A DNA stretch of 64,000 bases from Streptococcus porcinus (GCF_900475415.1 NZ_LS483388.1:1598001-1662000); one strand, 5' to 3'; positions 10,435 through 21,108 are shown, numbered from the stretch's first letter. Notes: generated by a model from the letters alone, not told the origin. Numbers and translations are program-made.

Positions 10435-10758
10435 TTATTCACTAATTTGTTTACCAAAAACTTCTTTTTCTAAGCGACTAATCCTCTTTAAAATATCAAA
10501 ATTAGTTGCTGTTTGGGTTACACGCGTTGGTTGGCCCATTGCATGACGCTCCTCTGCGAATGCGGTCCCTCTATGAGCACTTTCTTTTTTTAGTCGCTCT
10601 ATTTCAGATTTTAACTTTTCAATTTCAGCTATATAAGTCTCGTAATCCTTAATCACATTATCTAAAAATTCATCAACTTCTTTTTTGTCAAAACCACGCA
10701 TACTAGTTTTGAATTCTTGTTCAAAAATATCCTTTGGACTATAAATAATACTTGTCAT
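10435..10758 (-). CDS. gpsB: Cell-cycle protein GpsB
   Basis: DivIVA-family adaptor at the septum that links penicillin-binding proteins and the StkP-type kinase to balance septal and peripheral wall growth. The 107 residues begin with the DivIVA domain: [20 protein letters not shown] then [14 protein letters not shown], followed by a coiled coil (about 35-65), a short linker with Gln/Pro/Thr, and the C-terminal helix [16 protein letters not shown] that forms the trimerisation segment. rnpB follows within 10 bases. Confidence 0.96.
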   Translation of the reverse strand: MTSIIYSPKDIFEQEFKTSMRGFDKKEVDEFLDNVIKDYETYIAEIEKLKSEIERLKKESAHRGTAFAEERHAMGQPTRVTQTATNFDILKRISRLEKEVFGKQISE

Positions 10759-10876
10759 TCTCTTATCTCCGACCGGTAGTTCTATATTGATATCTCTTTT
10801 CCAATATCATAATTTATGATACAGAAAAAAAAGATAAAAAGCAAGCATTAAAAATAGGGGCAATATTAAGTTGTCC

Positions 10877-11395
10877 CTACTCTTCTTCTATTATTTCATT
10901 TAAACGATCAAATGTTAAAAAACGCAAACTATAATGTGAGTTTTTTTCTAATTGTGTTACAAAATACTTAAGATTTGTTTCATTTTCACTATCATAAAAA
11001 AGATAAGCTCCATCAGTATTATCTATCAGAAATTGATTGTATTGCTTGAATTGTACTGGGGATTGATAGTCTGGAAAGCAATATTTGATAAAATCGACCT
11101 CTTTAAAAAGCTTGAGCTTCTCTTGATTTTGTTCGTTCCAATGAGAACCATGTGTTTCAAAATCAAACAAGGTAGCTATTTTTATTGGGTAGCTTTTCTT
11201 CATAACCTTTAAAACTTCTAAGGCCCATACTTCAAAGCCTAGACTTCCTGTCAGAATAAACCAGTCTGCCCCATCTTCAATAAGGCGAATAAGGTCTTTT
11301 TTTAGGGCTTTTTTAATAATTCCAATTCGCTCATCTTTATCCCTGAATATTCCTAGTTCAAAACTCTTGTAACCAGTTACGAGAATCGCAGTCAT
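10877..11395 (-). CDS. YpsA-type SLOG-domain protein (DUF1273)
   Basis: Family of unknown molecular function with a SLOG nucleotide-binding-like fold; the B. subtilis member YpsA is linked to cell division. The likely start is the ATG at 11393-11395 ([17 protein letters not shown]) after GAAAGGAAAA, giving 172 residues; an in-frame ATG 54 bases upstream would overlap the divergent recU promoter and is less likely. Typical SLOG features are the initial [12 protein letters not shown] strand-loop and [17 protein letters not shown]. The place next to gpsB and recU-pbp1A is conserved in streptococci. Confidence 0.85.
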   Translation of the reverse strand: MTAILVTGYKSFELGIFRDKDERIGIIKKALKKDLIRLIEDGADWFILTGSLGFEVWALEVLKVMKKSYPIKIATLFDFETHGSHWNEQNQEKLKLFKEVDFIKYCFPDYQSPVQFKQYNQFLIDNTDGAYLFYDSENETNLKYFVTQLEKNSHYSLRFLTFDRLNEIIEEE

Positions 11396-11419
11396 ATTGT
11401 GTTTTCCTTTCAAAAAATA

Positions 11420-11428
11420 TGTTATAAT
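11420..11428 (+). promoter_or_regulatory. Extended -10 promoter of recU-pbp1A
   Basis: TGTTATAAT is a perfect extended -10, 44 bases before the recU ATG. It lies inside the 77-bp gap shared with the divergent YpsA-type gene. A ribosome site TTAGGAG precedes the recU ATG. Confidence 0.7.
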
Positions 11429-11472
11429 AAAAATGCTTAAATTTTTCATTAAGTGAACACCTTAGGAGAACA

Positions 11473-12075
11473 ATGGTTAATTATCCTCATCAACTTAAAG
11501 GAAAACGAAGAGACCCTGTCCGATTAAAAACGAATAAATCAAAGGTTGACTTCGCTAATCGTGGAATGTCATTTGAGGCTGCTATTAATGCTACCAATGA
11601 CTTCTATCTTTCGCGCCATATTGCAGTCATCCATAAAAAACCGACACCTATTCAAATCGTAAAAGTCGACTATCCTCAAAGAAGTCGAGCTAAAATTGTT
11701 GAAGCTTATTTTCGTCAAGCCTCAACAACAGATTACTGTGGGGTTTATAAAGGTTACTACCTTGATTTCGAAGCTAAAGAAACACGTCAAAAAACTGCTA
11801 TGCCTATGAAAAACTTTCATTCGCATCAGATTGAGCACATGGCTTCCGTTTTAGAACAAAAGGGTATTTGTTTTGTCCTTTTACACTTTAGTACTTTGAA
11901 AGAGACCTATTATCTACCAGCGAGGTCATTGATTGATTTTTATCAAATTGATAAAGGTAGTAAATCAATGCCACTTGATTATATCAGAAAAAATGGTTAT
12001 GAGATAATAATAGGAGCTTTTCCACAAGTACCTTATTTAGATATTATAGAACAAAATTTTTTAGGCGGTGATTAG
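11473..12075 (+). CDS. recU: Holliday junction resolvase RecU
   Basis: Endonuclease that cuts Holliday junctions in recombination and chromosome segregation. The 200-residue protein carries the nuclease core in [18 protein letters not shown], with the D-E-x-K metal-binding pattern near residues 98-103, and an N-terminal stretch [19 protein letters not shown] typical of RecU. It overlaps the next gene pbp1A by 8 bases, the conserved recU-pbp1A operon of Gram-positives. Confidence 0.95.
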   Translation: MVNYPHQLKGKRRDPVRLKTNKSKVDFANRGMSFEAAINATNDFYLSRHIAVIHKKPTPIQIVKVDYPQRSRAKIVEAYFRQASTTDYCGVYKGYYLDFEAKETRQKTAMPMKNFHSHQIEHMASVLEQKGICFVLLHFSTLKETYYLPARSLIDFYQIDKGSKSMPLDYIRKNGYEIIIGAFPQVPYLDIIEQNFLGGD

Positions 12076-14287
12076 TATCAAAAATCCACAAATTCAAAAA
12101 ATTCTAAAGTATGCTCTTGCAGCTATTCTTAGTCTTATAATTTTTATAATCGTCATTGGCGGGCTACTTTTTGCTTTTTACATTTCAACTGCTCCAAAAC
12201 TTTCTGAAACAGCCCTAAAATCAACCAACTCTAGTCTTGTTTATGATGGTCATAATAAGCTCATCGCCGATCTAGGTTCTGAAAAAAGGGAAAATGTGAC
12301 CGCAGATAGCATTCCTCTTAACTTAGTAAATGCTATTACGTCAATTGAGGACAAACGATTCTTTAATCACCGTGGTGTTGACTTGTACCGTATTATTGGC
12401 GCAGCCTTCCATAATCTAACAAGTGCTAGCACACAAGGAGGATCAACACTAGATCAACAATTAATTAAACTAGCCTACTTCTCAACAGATGAGAAAGATC
12501 AGACCCTAAAACGTAAGGCTCAAGAAGTATGGCTGGCCTTACAGATGGAACGCAAATACACCAAGCAAGAAATCTTAACTTTTTATATTAATAAGGTCTA
12601 TATGGGTAACGGAAACTATGGCATGCTAACTGCTGCCAAAGCCTATTACGAAAAAGATTTAAAAGACTTATCTTTTGCGCAATTGGCCCTCCTAGCTGGA
12701 ATTCCACAAGCTCCTACACAATATGACCCATATCTCAACCCCGATGCAGCAACCCATCGTCGTAACATTGTACTCCAACAAATGCTTTCTGAGAAGAATC
12801 TATCTAAAGCTGAATATGACAAAGCTGTTGCTACACCTGTTACAGATGGCTTGAAACCATTGAAGAAAACTTCAAGTTACCCTAAATATATGGATAACTA
12901 CCTTAAAGAAGTCATTAGCCAAGTTAAATCAGAAACCAAAAAAGATATCTTTACCTCTGGACTAAAAGTTTATACTAATCTCCTGCCAGATGCTCAAAAA
13001 CGACTTTATGATATCTACAACTCACCTGATTATGTTAATTATCCTGACGATAAATTTCAAGTCGCATCAACTATTGTTGATGTAACTAACGGTCATGTTG
13101 TAGCACAACTAGGAGGCCGTAATCAAAATGAAAATGTTTCATTTGGTACAAACCAAGCTGTCCTAACTGATCGTGACTGGGGATCAACCATGAAGCCCAT
13201 CTCAGCGTATGCTCCTGCTATTGAGAGTGGAGCTTACAATTCAACTGCTCAATCAACCAACGACTCAGTCTATTATTGGCCTGGTACAAATACCCAGCTT
13301 TACGACTGGGATCGTAGATATAATGGTTGGATGACGATTCAAACTGCTATTATGCAATCTCGAAATGTTCCTGCTGTCAGAGCTCTAGAAGCAGCTGGTC
13401 TAACCTATGCCAAAAATTTCCTGACTAATCTTGGTATTGACTATCCAGAAATGAATTATTCAAATGCTATTTCAAGTAATAACAGCAGTTCTGATAGTCG
13501 CTACGGAGCAAGTAGTGAAAAAATGGCCGCTGCCTATGCTGCTTTTGCTAATGGTGGTGAATATTATAAACCACAATATGTTAATAAAATCGTGTTTAAT
13601 GATGGCACATCAAAGGTTATCGAAAATAAAGGTAAGCGGGCTATGAAGGAAACCACCGCTTACATGATGACCGACATGTTGAAAACCGTCTTGACCTACG
13701 GTACAGGTACTGATGCTCAAATTCCTGGAGTTATTCAAGCCGGAAAAACAGGAACCTCTAATTACACCGACGAAGAATTAGCAAAAATTTCTGCTGAATC
13801 CGGACTCTATCCTGAATATGTAGGAACAATGGCACCTGACGAAAACTTTGTCGGCTTTACCAACAAATACGCTATGGCAGTTTGGACAGGTTATCGTAGT
13901 CGTTTAACACCAATCTATGGCGATGCTCTATCAATAGCCTCTCGTGTTTACCGTAGTATGATGTCCTATCTAACAGATGGTTACAGTGAAGACTGGGTCA
14001 TGCCAAGTGGTTTATATCGCAGTGGTGGTATGCTTTATCTTTCTGGTGGAACTTATACCAGCGGGAATACCACTAGTTCTGTTTATAATAATATTTATAG
14101 TGGTTCTAGTTCATCAAGTAGTAGTACAAGTGACACTAGCAATAGCTCAAGCCAAGCTAGCGATAATAAAAGTTCAACAACAAATGATGAAAGCTCTAAC
14201 TCTTCTTCTACCTCTGCTTCTACTGAAACAGGAAACGGTAATGGCAATCGCAATGGAAACGGTAATAATCATTCTCCAAATAATTAA
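12068..14287 (+). CDS. pbp1A: Class A penicillin-binding protein 1A
   Basis: Bifunctional wall enzyme: glycosyltransferase plus DD-transpeptidase, anchored by one helix. The start is GTG at 12068, overlapping recU. In order: a membrane helix (about 12-38), GT51 domain with [12 protein letters not shown] and [16 protein letters not shown] (about 97-135), and a transpeptidase with STMK in [16 protein letters not shown] (near 370), SRN in [13 protein letters not shown] and KTGT in [12 protein letters not shown] (near 560). The final 70 residues are a Ser/Thr/Asn tail ending in Gly-Asn repeats, so the tail outside the enzyme is disordered. Total 739 residues. Confidence 0.95.
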   Translation: MISIKNPQIQKILKYALAAILSLIIFIIVIGGLLFAFYISTAPKLSETALKSTNSSLVYDGHNKLIADLGSEKRENVTADSIPLNLVNAITSIEDKRFFNHRGVDLYRIIGAAFHNLTSASTQGGSTLDQQLIKLAYFSTDEKDQTLKRKAQEVWLALQMERKYTKQEILTFYINKVYMGNGNYGMLTAAKAYYEKDLKDLSFAQLALLAGIPQAPTQYDPYLNPDAATHRRNIVLQQMLSEKNLSKAEYDKAVATPVTDGLKPLKKTSSYPKYMDNYLKEVISQVKSETKKDIFTSGLKVYTNLLPDAQKRLYDIYNSPDYVNYPDDKFQVASTIVDVTNGHVVAQLGGRNQNENVSFGTNQAVLTDRDWGSTMKPISAYAPAIESGAYNSTAQSTNDSVYYWPGTNTQLYDWDRRYNGWMTIQTAIMQSRNVPAVRALEAAGLTYAKNFLTNLGIDYPEMNYSNAISSNNSSSDSRYGASSEKMAAAYAAFANGGEYYKPQYVNKIVFNDGTSKVIENKGKRAMKETTAYMMTDMLKTVLTYGTGTDAQIPGVIQAGKTGTSNYTDEELAKISAESGLYPEYVGTMAPDENFVGFTNKYAMAVWTGYRSRLTPIYGDALSIASRVYRSMMSYLTDGYSEDWVMPSGLYRSGGMLYLSGGTYTSGNTTSSVYNNIYSGSSSSSSSTSDTSNSSSQASDNKSSTTNDESSNSSSTSASTETGNGNGNRNGNGNNHSPNN

Positions 14288-14321
14288 TTATTATTAAAAG
14301 AGTTAACCATTTCAAACCACA

Positions 14322-14354
14322 GATCAGCTTCCATTATGAAGTTGGTCTTTTTTA
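14322..14354 (+). terminator. pbp1A terminator
   Basis: GATCAGCTTC pairs with GAAGTTGGTC (two G-U pairs), followed by six Ts, 35 bases after the pbp1A stop. Confidence 0.75.
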
Positions 14355-14488
14355 GATTCTTTATTTGATACCAAAAAAGCAAACAAATTACTATTTTTTA
14401 AAGTAAAAGCTATTATTGCAAATGTTTGTAATTCTTAATCATGTTTTTTAATCTGTTCATAGAGCTAAAAAATAGAAAGAGGCCTCTT

Positions 14489-14542
14489 ATGAAAAAAAGA
14501 AGAAAAAGACTATCAGTTATCATGCTTTTTGGGTACTTATAG
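14489..14542 (+). other. Tiny degenerate ORF in the pbp1A-pepC gap
   Basis: The 458-bp gap between pbp1A and pepC holds two terminators and one possible small gene. An ATG at 14489 preceded by AAAGAGG starts MKKRRKRLSVIMLFGYL, then stops (TAG 14540-14542). A one-base shift near the stop opens another 36 codons (GTYSFRAMSLKVLLLTNKTS onward) to a TAG near 14642, so it may be a frameshifted small secreted or membrane peptide. A basic, hydrophobic start looks like a signal sequence. I do not recognise it. It could also be chance. Confidence 0.25.
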
Positions 14543-14609
14543 TTTTAGAGCTATGTCTTTGAAAGTACTACTACTTACCAATAAAACTTCAGAAGTAACA
14601 TGGGTAATT

Positions 14610-14642
14610 AAAAAAGCAATAGTAACATATACTATTGCTCTT
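14610..14642 (-). terminator. pepC terminator
   Basis: Perfect 10-bp stem AGCAATAGTA / TACTATTGCT with a 5-base loop (14615-14639). On the minus strand it is followed by TTTTTTAATT. It lies about 100 bases after the pepC stop. Confidence 0.75.
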
Positions 14643-14745
14643 TAGATTCTCTAAAAGAATTTTAAGCCATATGAATTTATTAAGACTGATAAATACATTT
14701 AAGTCTATCTTCCTTCTAAGTAATTCTTAAGACCATAACCCTTTC

Positions 14746-16080
14746 TTAATTGGCAAGAGCTCCCATTGGGTCCCAAGGAGCTAATATTTCTGGCTCTGCT
14801 TGATAGGCTTTCAATTCCTCTTCGCTTAGTAGACTTTTTCTAACCACAATTTGATAGGTGTATTGATCCATCCAAGCATCAGAAGCTACAAAATAGCCCT
14901 TATCCCCTACATCTTCACCCCAAGAATTCTCTACCTTCCATTTAAGAGGTGTACCCTTAGCATCTAAGTCAACACCAGTCAAGACCATAGCATGAGTCAT
15001 AAGACTTTCACTGTAATCCAAACGCCCTGCCTTGTTTTGACTCAATGTGACATCCATACTAGCTTCGAAATCATAGGTATTTGTAGCTAAAATACCTTTT
15101 TTACGGTCAGACATCTGGCCAACATCTGAACCAAACCAGACAGTTTCACCCGCCTGCATTTGTTTGATAGCCAATTCTTTCAAACGATTTATGTCCACAT
15201 TAAGATAACGAACCTCTCGACTACCAACTACATTTCCAAGCATCTCTACTGTATATGATTTGCCAAAAGGTTTATCAGCTGTAGGAGCATTAATAACAGA
15301 AACATAATCAGACAAATTTAAGCCGATATATTTTTGATAAAATTCCAAAGGTGTGATATCTTTCTCAGAATGATATCCATTTTCTTTGTCACGATAGGCA
15401 AAATCGAAAGTTTTTGGGGGTAACCCTAAGTTCATAGCCAGAAAATTAAATATCTCCTGCAACAATACTTCTTTCTTAGTTTGAATTGCCTGAGCATCCA
15501 ATCCCGAATTGATGCATTCACGCAAAATCTGGGCATCCTGACGCAATAATTTATTGAGAATATCATTCAACTCCTTACTATTGCTAGACGAAACAGATTC
15601 CGGATAAACAGTCTTTGGTACCACACCATATTTTTCAAAAAGAGCAACAACCATGTCCCACTGTCCACCATCTTGTTGAGGAACATCTAAAAGGAACTTA
15701 ACCTTTCGACTAGATAATTCTTGGTCTGCTGTTGCAATCACTTGTTCCATAAACCAGTTTGCTTTTTCGTACTTATCCCAGAAAAAGGTATGAGCTTGTG
15801 ATAACTCAAAATTTTCTAACTTAAAATTACTTATTAATTGGTGACGAAAAGTGTTTAAAGCAGCAAACATCCAGCAACGGCCAGAAGCTTTTTGGTTTGA
15901 AACAAGATCTTTAGTTAAGTCAATTGAAAAAACAAAATCATTGTCAACTTCACTTTGTCGAGTCTTAAGTGATTTTAAAAGTCCATTGTTAGTGATGGCG
16001 TTTTCAATTGCTCTATATTTAGGATTATTGAGATAGTTTTTATAAACTTCCTCTGTAAATGAATCAGAAATTCTTGACAT
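14746..16080 (-). CDS. pepC: Aminopeptidase C (bleomycin hydrolase family)
   Basis: Cytoplasmic C1-family cysteine aminopeptidase that trims peptides for nutrition. The ATG at 16078-16080 has GGAGG 5 bases upstream, giving 444 residues, the family norm; a 4-codon-longer start has no good site. The catalytic cysteine is in NQKASGRCWMFAALNTFRHQ near residue 70; the histidine is in ESLMTHAMVLTGVDLD and the asparagine in WKVENSWGEDVGDKGYF near the C-terminus. It is transcribed alone: terminators flank it. Confidence 0.96.
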   Translation of the reverse strand: MSRISDSFTEEVYKNYLNNPKYRAIENAITNNGLLKSLKTRQSEVDNDFVFSIDLTKDLVSNQKASGRCWMFAALNTFRHQLISNFKLENFELSQAHTFFWDKYEKANWFMEQVIATADQELSSRKVKFLLDVPQQDGGQWDMVVALFEKYGVVPKTVYPESVSSSNSKELNDILNKLLRQDAQILRECINSGLDAQAIQTKKEVLLQEIFNFLAMNLGLPPKTFDFAYRDKENGYHSEKDITPLEFYQKYIGLNLSDYVSVINAPTADKPFGKSYTVEMLGNVVGSREVRYLNVDINRLKELAIKQMQAGETVWFGSDVGQMSDRKKGILATNTYDFEASMDVTLSQNKAGRLDYSESLMTHAMVLTGVDLDAKGTPLKWKVENSWGEDVGDKGYFVASDAWMDQYTYQIVVRKSLLSEEELKAYQAEPEILAPWDPMGALAN

Positions 16081-16137
16081 AACATCCTCCATTTTTTTAT
16101 TATCTTCTATTATAGACTTATTTTTCTTTTCTTCAAC

Positions 16138-16165
16138 AAAAAAGTTAGGCTAACCTAACTTTTTT
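16138..16165 (-). terminator. nadE-pncB terminator
   Basis: AAAAAAGTTAGG / CCTAACTTTTTT perfect inverted repeat, 4-base loop, downstream of nadE. It also lies before pepC and can insulate both. Confidence 0.9.
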
Positions 16166-16213
16166 GTTTTTATTAACTTACACGATGGATCAAACCTAAG
16201 GAACAGAAGGTCA

Positions 16214-17038
16214 TTATTTCCAAAAGTCATCAAAGATAGTAATTGGGAGATGTCGTTTGTGAAGGCCTTTATACCACCAAGTTTCAATTTTCTCCTTCGC
16301 TTGATCTGATACTTCTTTACCTTCTAAATAATCATCAATATCCTTATAAGTTACACCCAAAGCCACTTCATCTGCAATTCCCGGTTTATTTTCTTCTAGG
16401 TCAGCTGTTGGAATCTTTTCATAGAGACTAGCACTTGCTCCTAGTTCTTTTAACAAGGCCTTTCCTTGTCTTTTATTAAGCCTGAATAGTGGTAAAATAT
16501 CTGCCCCACCATCACCAAATTTTGTAAAAAATCCCGTAATATTTTCAGCAGCATGGTCGGTACCAATAACTGCTCCATTCAGTTGACCTGCCACTGCATA
16601 TTGGCTAACCATGCGCTGACGAGCTTTGATATTCCCTTTATTAAAGTCTGAAATTTCTATACCTGTAGCTTCCAAAGCTGAAACTTGACCGTCCACAGCT
16701 TGTTTAATATTTATGGTCAAGGTTTTATCTGGTCTGATAAAAGCCAAAGCCTTTTGAGCATCAGCTTCGTCAGCTTGAACACCATATGGAAGTCTGATAG
16801 CAATGAATTGATAGTCCTTTCGTCCAGTTTCCATTCGTAATTCCTCAATTGCCATCTGCGCCAAACGACCAGCTAAAGTAGAATCTTGTCCCCCAGAGAT
16901 GCCCAACACCAATGTTTTTAAAAAGCTATGCTTAGTAAGATAGGCTTTTAGAAAATCAATTGAACGACGAATTTCTTCTTTGGCATCAATATGTGGTTTC
17001 ACGCCCAATTCATTGATAATATCATTTTGCAAGGTCAT
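16214..17038 (-). CDS. nadE: NH3-dependent NAD+ synthetase
   Basis: Converts nicotinate adenine dinucleotide to NAD+ using ATP and ammonia, last step of NAD synthesis. The 274 residues match the ammonia-dependent class (no glutaminase domain). The ATP pyrophosphatase P-loop is [19 protein letters not shown] at about 43-61; a second family block is [20 protein letters not shown]. The gene overlaps pncB by 17 bases, so the two form a Preiss-Handler salvage unit. Confidence 0.97.
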   Translation of the reverse strand: MTLQNDIINELGVKPHIDAKEEIRRSIDFLKAYLTKHSFLKTLVLGISGGQDSTLAGRLAQMAIEELRMETGRKDYQFIAIRLPYGVQADEADAQKALAFIRPDKTLTINIKQAVDGQVSALEATGIEISDFNKGNIKARQRMVSQYAVAGQLNGAVIGTDHAAENITGFFTKFGDGGADILPLFRLNKRQGKALLKELGASASLYEKIPTADLEENKPGIADEVALGVTYKDIDDYLEGKEVSDQAKEKIETWWYKGLHKRHLPITIFDDFWK

Positions 17039-18494
17039 GAGATTCTCCTTCCATCAAGGTCTCTTGTCTAATCTTTGAGATAACAGTCATCTTGTTTTCC
17101 CATACATCTTTAGCTAAATCAACTGGGTAATCTTGTGGATTCAAAACACGTTTATACTCATCCCATAATTTATCAAATTCTTGACGTGCATAAGCCTGAA
17201 TTGTTTGGAGGTCTGGTAAATCATAAACACGTTTACCTTGGTCAAAAATATCAACTAACAAAGGAACTGCCTCGAAATTTTTGACTGTCTTCTTAATATA
17301 AGTATAGGTAGGGTGGAACATTTCAATGTGATCTAACTTATTAACATCAACATCTGTGAAGGTAATATAGTCTCCTTCAGATTTACCTTTATCTAAACTA
17401 GTTATCCGCCATACTTGTTTTTTACCCGGAGTTGATACTTTTTCTGCATTATTAGATAATTTAATAGTGTCTTTCATTTGACCAGCATCATTCTCAATCG
17501 AAACCATCTTATAAACCGCACCCAAGGCTGGCTGATCATATGCCGTAATCAATTTAGTACCGACACCCCAAACATCAATTTTTGCCTTCTGCATTTTTAA
17601 ATTTAGAATAGTATTTTCATCCAAGTCATTTGATGCATAGATCTTTGCATCTGGGAATCCTGCTTCATCTAGTTGCTGACGGACCTTTTTTGACAGATAA
17701 GCCAAGTCCCCCGAATCTAAACGAACACCAAGAAAATTTATAGAATCTCCCAATTCTTTAGCTACTCTAATTGCATTTGGGACACCTATCTTAAGAGTAT
17801 CATAGGTATCAACGAGAAATACACAGTCTTTATGCGTCTTTGCGTAAGCTTTAAAAGCATCATAATCATTACCATAAGCTTGTACTAAAGCATGCGCATG
17901 TGTTCCAGAAACGGGGATACCAAATACTTTTCCTGCTCTGACATTACTAGTCGCATTGGCTCCGCCTATAACAGCTGCACGAGTTCCCCAAAAGGCAGCA
18001 TCTAACTCTTGAGCACGACGAGTTCCAAATTCTAACAATGGCTCATCTTCAATAACAGAACGAATACGAGCTGCTTTGGTAGCAATAAGAGTTTGAAAAT
18101 TTATAATATTTAATAAAGCCGTTTCCACGAGCTGACACTGACCTAGAGGTCCTTCTACCTGAACGATGGGTTCATTGGCAAAAACCAAATTACCTTCTTT
18201 AGCAGAACGGACAGTTAGTTCTAATTTCAGGTTCTTTAAATAATCAAGAAACTCTCCATTATACCCCAACTCAGAAAGGTATGCTAAATCGCTCTTTGAA
18301 AAGGCTAAACTTTCAAGATACTCAACTAGCCTTTGTAAACCTGCAAAAATTGCATAACCATTCTCAAAAGGGTTCTTTCGGAAATAAACTTCAAAAACGG
18401 CTTTTTTATTGTGAATGCCTTGATCAAAATAAACTTGCATCATATTGATTTGATATAAATCCGTATGTAATATTAAACTATCATCTTTATACAT
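17022..18494 (-). CDS. pncB: Nicotinate phosphoribosyltransferase
   Basis: Couples nicotinate and PRPP to nicotinate mononucleotide, the entry step of niacin salvage. The 490-residue protein starts [20 protein letters not shown], the conserved substrate-binding start, and has the catalytic histidine region in [17 protein letters not shown] near residues 190-205. The PRPP site shows [20 protein letters not shown]. nadE follows with an overlap. Together with the absence of other NAD genes here, this suggests dependence on imported niacin, an inference. Confidence 0.96.
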   Translation of the reverse strand: MYKDDSLILHTDLYQINMMQVYFDQGIHNKKAVFEVYFRKNPFENGYAIFAGLQRLVEYLESLAFSKSDLAYLSELGYNGEFLDYLKNLKLELTVRSAKEGNLVFANEPIVQVEGPLGQCQLVETALLNIINFQTLIATKAARIRSVIEDEPLLEFGTRRAQELDAAFWGTRAAVIGGANATSNVRAGKVFGIPVSGTHAHALVQAYGNDYDAFKAYAKTHKDCVFLVDTYDTLKIGVPNAIRVAKELGDSINFLGVRLDSGDLAYLSKKVRQQLDEAGFPDAKIYASNDLDENTILNLKMQKAKIDVWGVGTKLITAYDQPALGAVYKMVSIENDAGQMKDTIKLSNNAEKVSTPGKKQVWRITSLDKGKSEGDYITFTDVDVNKLDHIEMFHPTYTYIKKTVKNFEAVPLLVDIFDQGKRVYDLPDLQTIQAYARQEFDKLWDEYKRVLNPQDYPVDLAKDVWENKMTVISKIRQETLMEGESHDLAK

Positions 18495-18523
18495 GTCGTT
18501 GTCCTTTTTAAATTGTTGTTAAT

Positions 18524-18532
18524 ATTATAACA
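18524..18532 (-). promoter_or_regulatory. Extended -10 promoter of pncB-nadE
   Basis: Minus-strand TGTTATAAT, 29 bases before the pncB ATG. The ribosome site AAAAAGGA precedes the start. The -35 region is not clear. Confidence 0.6.
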
Positions 18533-18570
18533 CACTTTTGATTTTGTCTATTTATCCAGAAACTGGAAGA

Positions 18571-18596
18571 AAAAAGAGACAGCAAATGCTGTCTCT
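18571..18596 (-). terminator. Terminator after the amino-acid permease
   Basis: AGAGACAGCA pairs with TGCTGTCTCT; on the minus strand followed by TTTTTTC. It lies between the permease stop and the pncB promoter. Confidence 0.9.
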
Positions 18597-18631
18597 TAGA
18601 GAACGTCACACTTTAAATGTAAACCGTTAGC

Positions 18632-20014
18632 TTATTTTGTTTTGAATTTTAAATTACAGTAGAACCCAAAGAAAATAATCCAGATGCTTGCTCCCACTGC
18701 CCCGATGAAAGTTGATTCTTGAAGGAACAAGGAAACAAATACACAAGCAAAGAAAGCTAAGGTAATTGGTGTAGCCACTTTATACATTGGCATTAAGAAA
18801 CCATCTGGCATAAAATCTGAAGACTGACGATATTTCCAGTGAGCTATCATTGTCAAAGCATAAATAGCAATGTAAACACCAGATGACGAAGCAGCAATCA
18901 AGGCAAAGGCGTCAGATATTCCTGGTAACACACTAATAATTGCAGAGACACCAACGACTGCTGCAGAACCAATGATTGCACGACTAGGGACACCCTGCCT
19001 TGAAAGACGGTTAAATTTTAATGCATCGGTAAATGGATTAGCATTTTCACAAGCCAACTGATATAAATGACGACCTGATGAGTACAATACTGAATTCAAT
19101 GCAGATGCAGATGATGTTAGAACCACAAAATTAATTAATGCAGCTGCCCACTTAATACCTACAAGCTGAAATACCATAACAAAAGGTGACTTGTCGACTG
19201 GTAAATCTTTCCAAGGTAGGATAGCCATGATTGAGATTAAGGAACCCACATAAAAAATAATAATTCTTACTGGGATTTCTTGAATAGCTTTTGGCAAGAC
19301 TTTTCGAGGGTTCTCTGTTTCAGAAGTCGTAACACCAACAAATTCAATAGCTTGATAAGCAAAGAAAACCATTTGGAATCCCATAAAGAATTTCAATGTC
19401 CCACGTGGAAAGAAAGAAAAATGATTAGTAATATTGGTAAAACTGGCTTGACCATGTGGTGTTTGGAAACCAGTAGCAATCATAAAACCAGCCGTTGCAA
19501 TCAAGGCAATAATAGCTACAATTTTAATCATCGCAAACCAAAATTCTGTCTCACCAAAGATTTTAACAGCAATCAAATTAACTGAGGCCAAAACAGCTAA
19601 AGCCACTAATTGGATTAACCAAGAATGCCAATTTGGAAACCAATATTGAACATAAGAACCTAAGGCGGTAATATCAGCCATCCCAATAAAGATTAACGAA
19701 AGCCAATATGAAAGTCCTGAAAAATAACCCCAACCGGGCCCAATATATTTAGTGATAAAATTAATAAAGGTATGTTGATCAGGATCATAATAGAGCATCT
19801 CTCCGATTGCCCTCATCATCATAAACATGAATGCACCCGTTATCAAGTAAACGAGAACAATTGAGGGTCCTGTTAATGAAATAGCACGACCTGATCCCAT
19901 AAATAAACCAGTACCAATTGTCCCAGCAATTGCAATCAATTGAACGTGGCGATTTTGTAATCCCCTGACCATTCCATTTTTAACTTCTTTGTCTTCTTTT
20001 GACAGTTGTGACAT
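18632..20014 (-). CDS. APC-family amino-acid permease, CycA-like
   Basis: Proton-coupled amino-acid importer of the AAT family. About 12 membrane helices are readable over 460 residues. The first helix has the family signature IAIAGTIGTGLFMGSGRAIS; later blocks include QAIEFVGVTTSETENPRKVL and PSRAIIGSAAVVGV. Best guess for substrate is D-Ala, D-Ser or Gly as for CycA, but this cannot be settled by reading. The ATG at 20012-20014 lies 6 bases after GGAG and is preferred over two upstream in-frame Mets. It stands alone between terminators. Confidence 0.85.
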   Translation of the reverse strand: MSQLSKEDKEVKNGMVRGLQNRHVQLIAIAGTIGTGLFMGSGRAISLTGPSIVLVYLITGAFMFMMMRAIGEMLYYDPDQHTFINFITKYIGPGWGYFSGLSYWLSLIFIGMADITALGSYVQYWFPNWHSWLIQLVALAVLASVNLIAVKIFGETEFWFAMIKIVAIIALIATAGFMIATGFQTPHGQASFTNITNHFSFFPRGTLKFFMGFQMVFFAYQAIEFVGVTTSETENPRKVLPKAIQEIPVRIIIFYVGSLISIMAILPWKDLPVDKSPFVMVFQLVGIKWAAALINFVVLTSSASALNSVLYSSGRHLYQLACENANPFTDALKFNRLSRQGVPSRAIIGSAAVVGVSAIISVLPGISDAFALIAASSSGVYIAIYALTMIAHWKYRQSSDFMPDGFLMPMYKVATPITLAFFACVFVSLFLQESTFIGAVGASIWIIFFGFYCNLKFKTK

Positions 20015-20097
20015 CATACACTCCATTCTTTAAAAAATATAATTATTATACCCTATTTTCAGAATATTTACAACATTGTCCATCTATAACTAAAGAA

Positions 20098-20125
20098 AAG
20101 AACTGGTCTTCTTTGACCAGTTCTT
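20098..20125 (-). terminator. trxB terminator
   Basis: AAGAACTGGTC / GACCAGTTCTT stem with a 6-base loop, minus-strand T-rich tail, just after the trxB stop. Confidence 0.85.
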
Positions 20126-20132
20126 CTTGAGA

Positions 20133-21047
20133 TTATTTCAAACTTTCTAAATAATGATAAACACCTTGCCCTGCTATTGCTCCCTCGCCTACAGCAGTAG
20201 TTATCTGGCGGAGGTCCTTTTGTCGCACATCACCGATTGCAAAAATACCAGATAGGCTTGTCCTCATATGATCATCCGTCACTACCCAACCTTCCTGATC
20301 ACAAATCCCAAGATCTTCGACCATACTTGTCACAGGTAGCATTCCTACATAAATGAAAACCCCTCCAAAAGCATGATCACTTATTTCATTTGTTTTTAGA
20401 TTCTTTATTAAAACATTTGAAACCTTAATATTATCACCCTGAATCTCCTCAACAACAGAATCCCAAATGAATGAAATTTTTTCATTAGCAAACGCACGTT
20501 CTTGAAGAATCTTTTGTGCTCTTAGTTGATCACGTCGATGAACAATGGTCACACTCTTAGCAAATTGAGTTAAATAAATAGCTTCCTCAACAGCAGAATC
20601 CCCTCCACCAACAACTAATAAGTCTTGATTTCGGAAAAAAGCTCCATCACAAACTGCACAATAAGATACTCCTCGACTGGTAAAGGCTTCTTCTCCCTTA
20701 ACATTTAAGAGACGATACTTAGCTCCAGTTGCTAAAATAACAGATTTAGCATCAAACTGATTGTCCTCGGTACTGACACGTTTGAAATCACCCATGTCTT
20801 CTACCTTCTGAACAATACCGTAAATGTGTTCAACATCAAATTTTTCTAATGGTTCAAACATTTTCATGGATAATTCTGGTCCAGAAATATTGTCGTAGCC
20901 AGGATAGTTTTCAATTTCAGATGTATTATTCATTTGACCGCCCGGAGCACCCTGTTCAATAATTCCAACCTTCAGGTTACTTCTGGCTGCATATAAAGCT
21001 GCTGTCATACCAGCAGGGCCTGATCCAATAATGAGTGTATCGTACAT
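20133..21047 (-). CDS. trxB: Thioredoxin reductase
   Basis: FAD enzyme that passes electrons from NADPH to thioredoxin. The 304 residues are typical. The FAD site is IIGSGPAGMTAALYAARSN near the start; the redox pair is CAVC in GVSYCAVCDGAFF near residue 133; the NADPH site is VVGGGDSAVEEAIYL; a C-terminal FAD block is GIFAIGDVRQKDLRQI. It follows the DUF4059 gene, 61 bases away, a usual streptococcal arrangement. Confidence 0.95.
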   Translation of the reverse strand: MYDTLIIGSGPAGMTAALYAARSNLKVGIIEQGAPGGQMNNTSEIENYPGYDNISGPELSMKMFEPLEKFDVEHIYGIVQKVEDMGDFKRVSTEDNQFDAKSVILATGAKYRLLNVKGEEAFTSRGVSYCAVCDGAFFRNQDLLVVGGGDSAVEEAIYLTQFAKSVTIVHRRDQLRAQKILQERAFANEKISFIWDSVVEEIQGDNIKVSNVLIKNLKTNEISDHAFGGVFIYVGMLPVTSMVEDLGICDQEGWVVTDDHMRTSLSGIFAIGDVRQKDLRQITTAVGEGAIAGQGVYHYLESLK

Positions 21048-21108
21048 CTTTCTCTCCTTTGTTTATTCCTAGTAACATATTAACAAGCAGTCTCTATTTT
21101 GGCAATTA

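Noticed and set aside
10188-10473. Three short ORFs in the rnpB region
   Set aside because: They are open frames inside the RNase P RNA gene; conserved RNA blocks run through them and there are no ribosome sites.
14542-14555. CRISPR array at the GTTTTAGAGCTATG match
   Set aside because: Only 14 bases match one end of a repeat; no second repeat, no spacer periodicity and no cas gene are visible.
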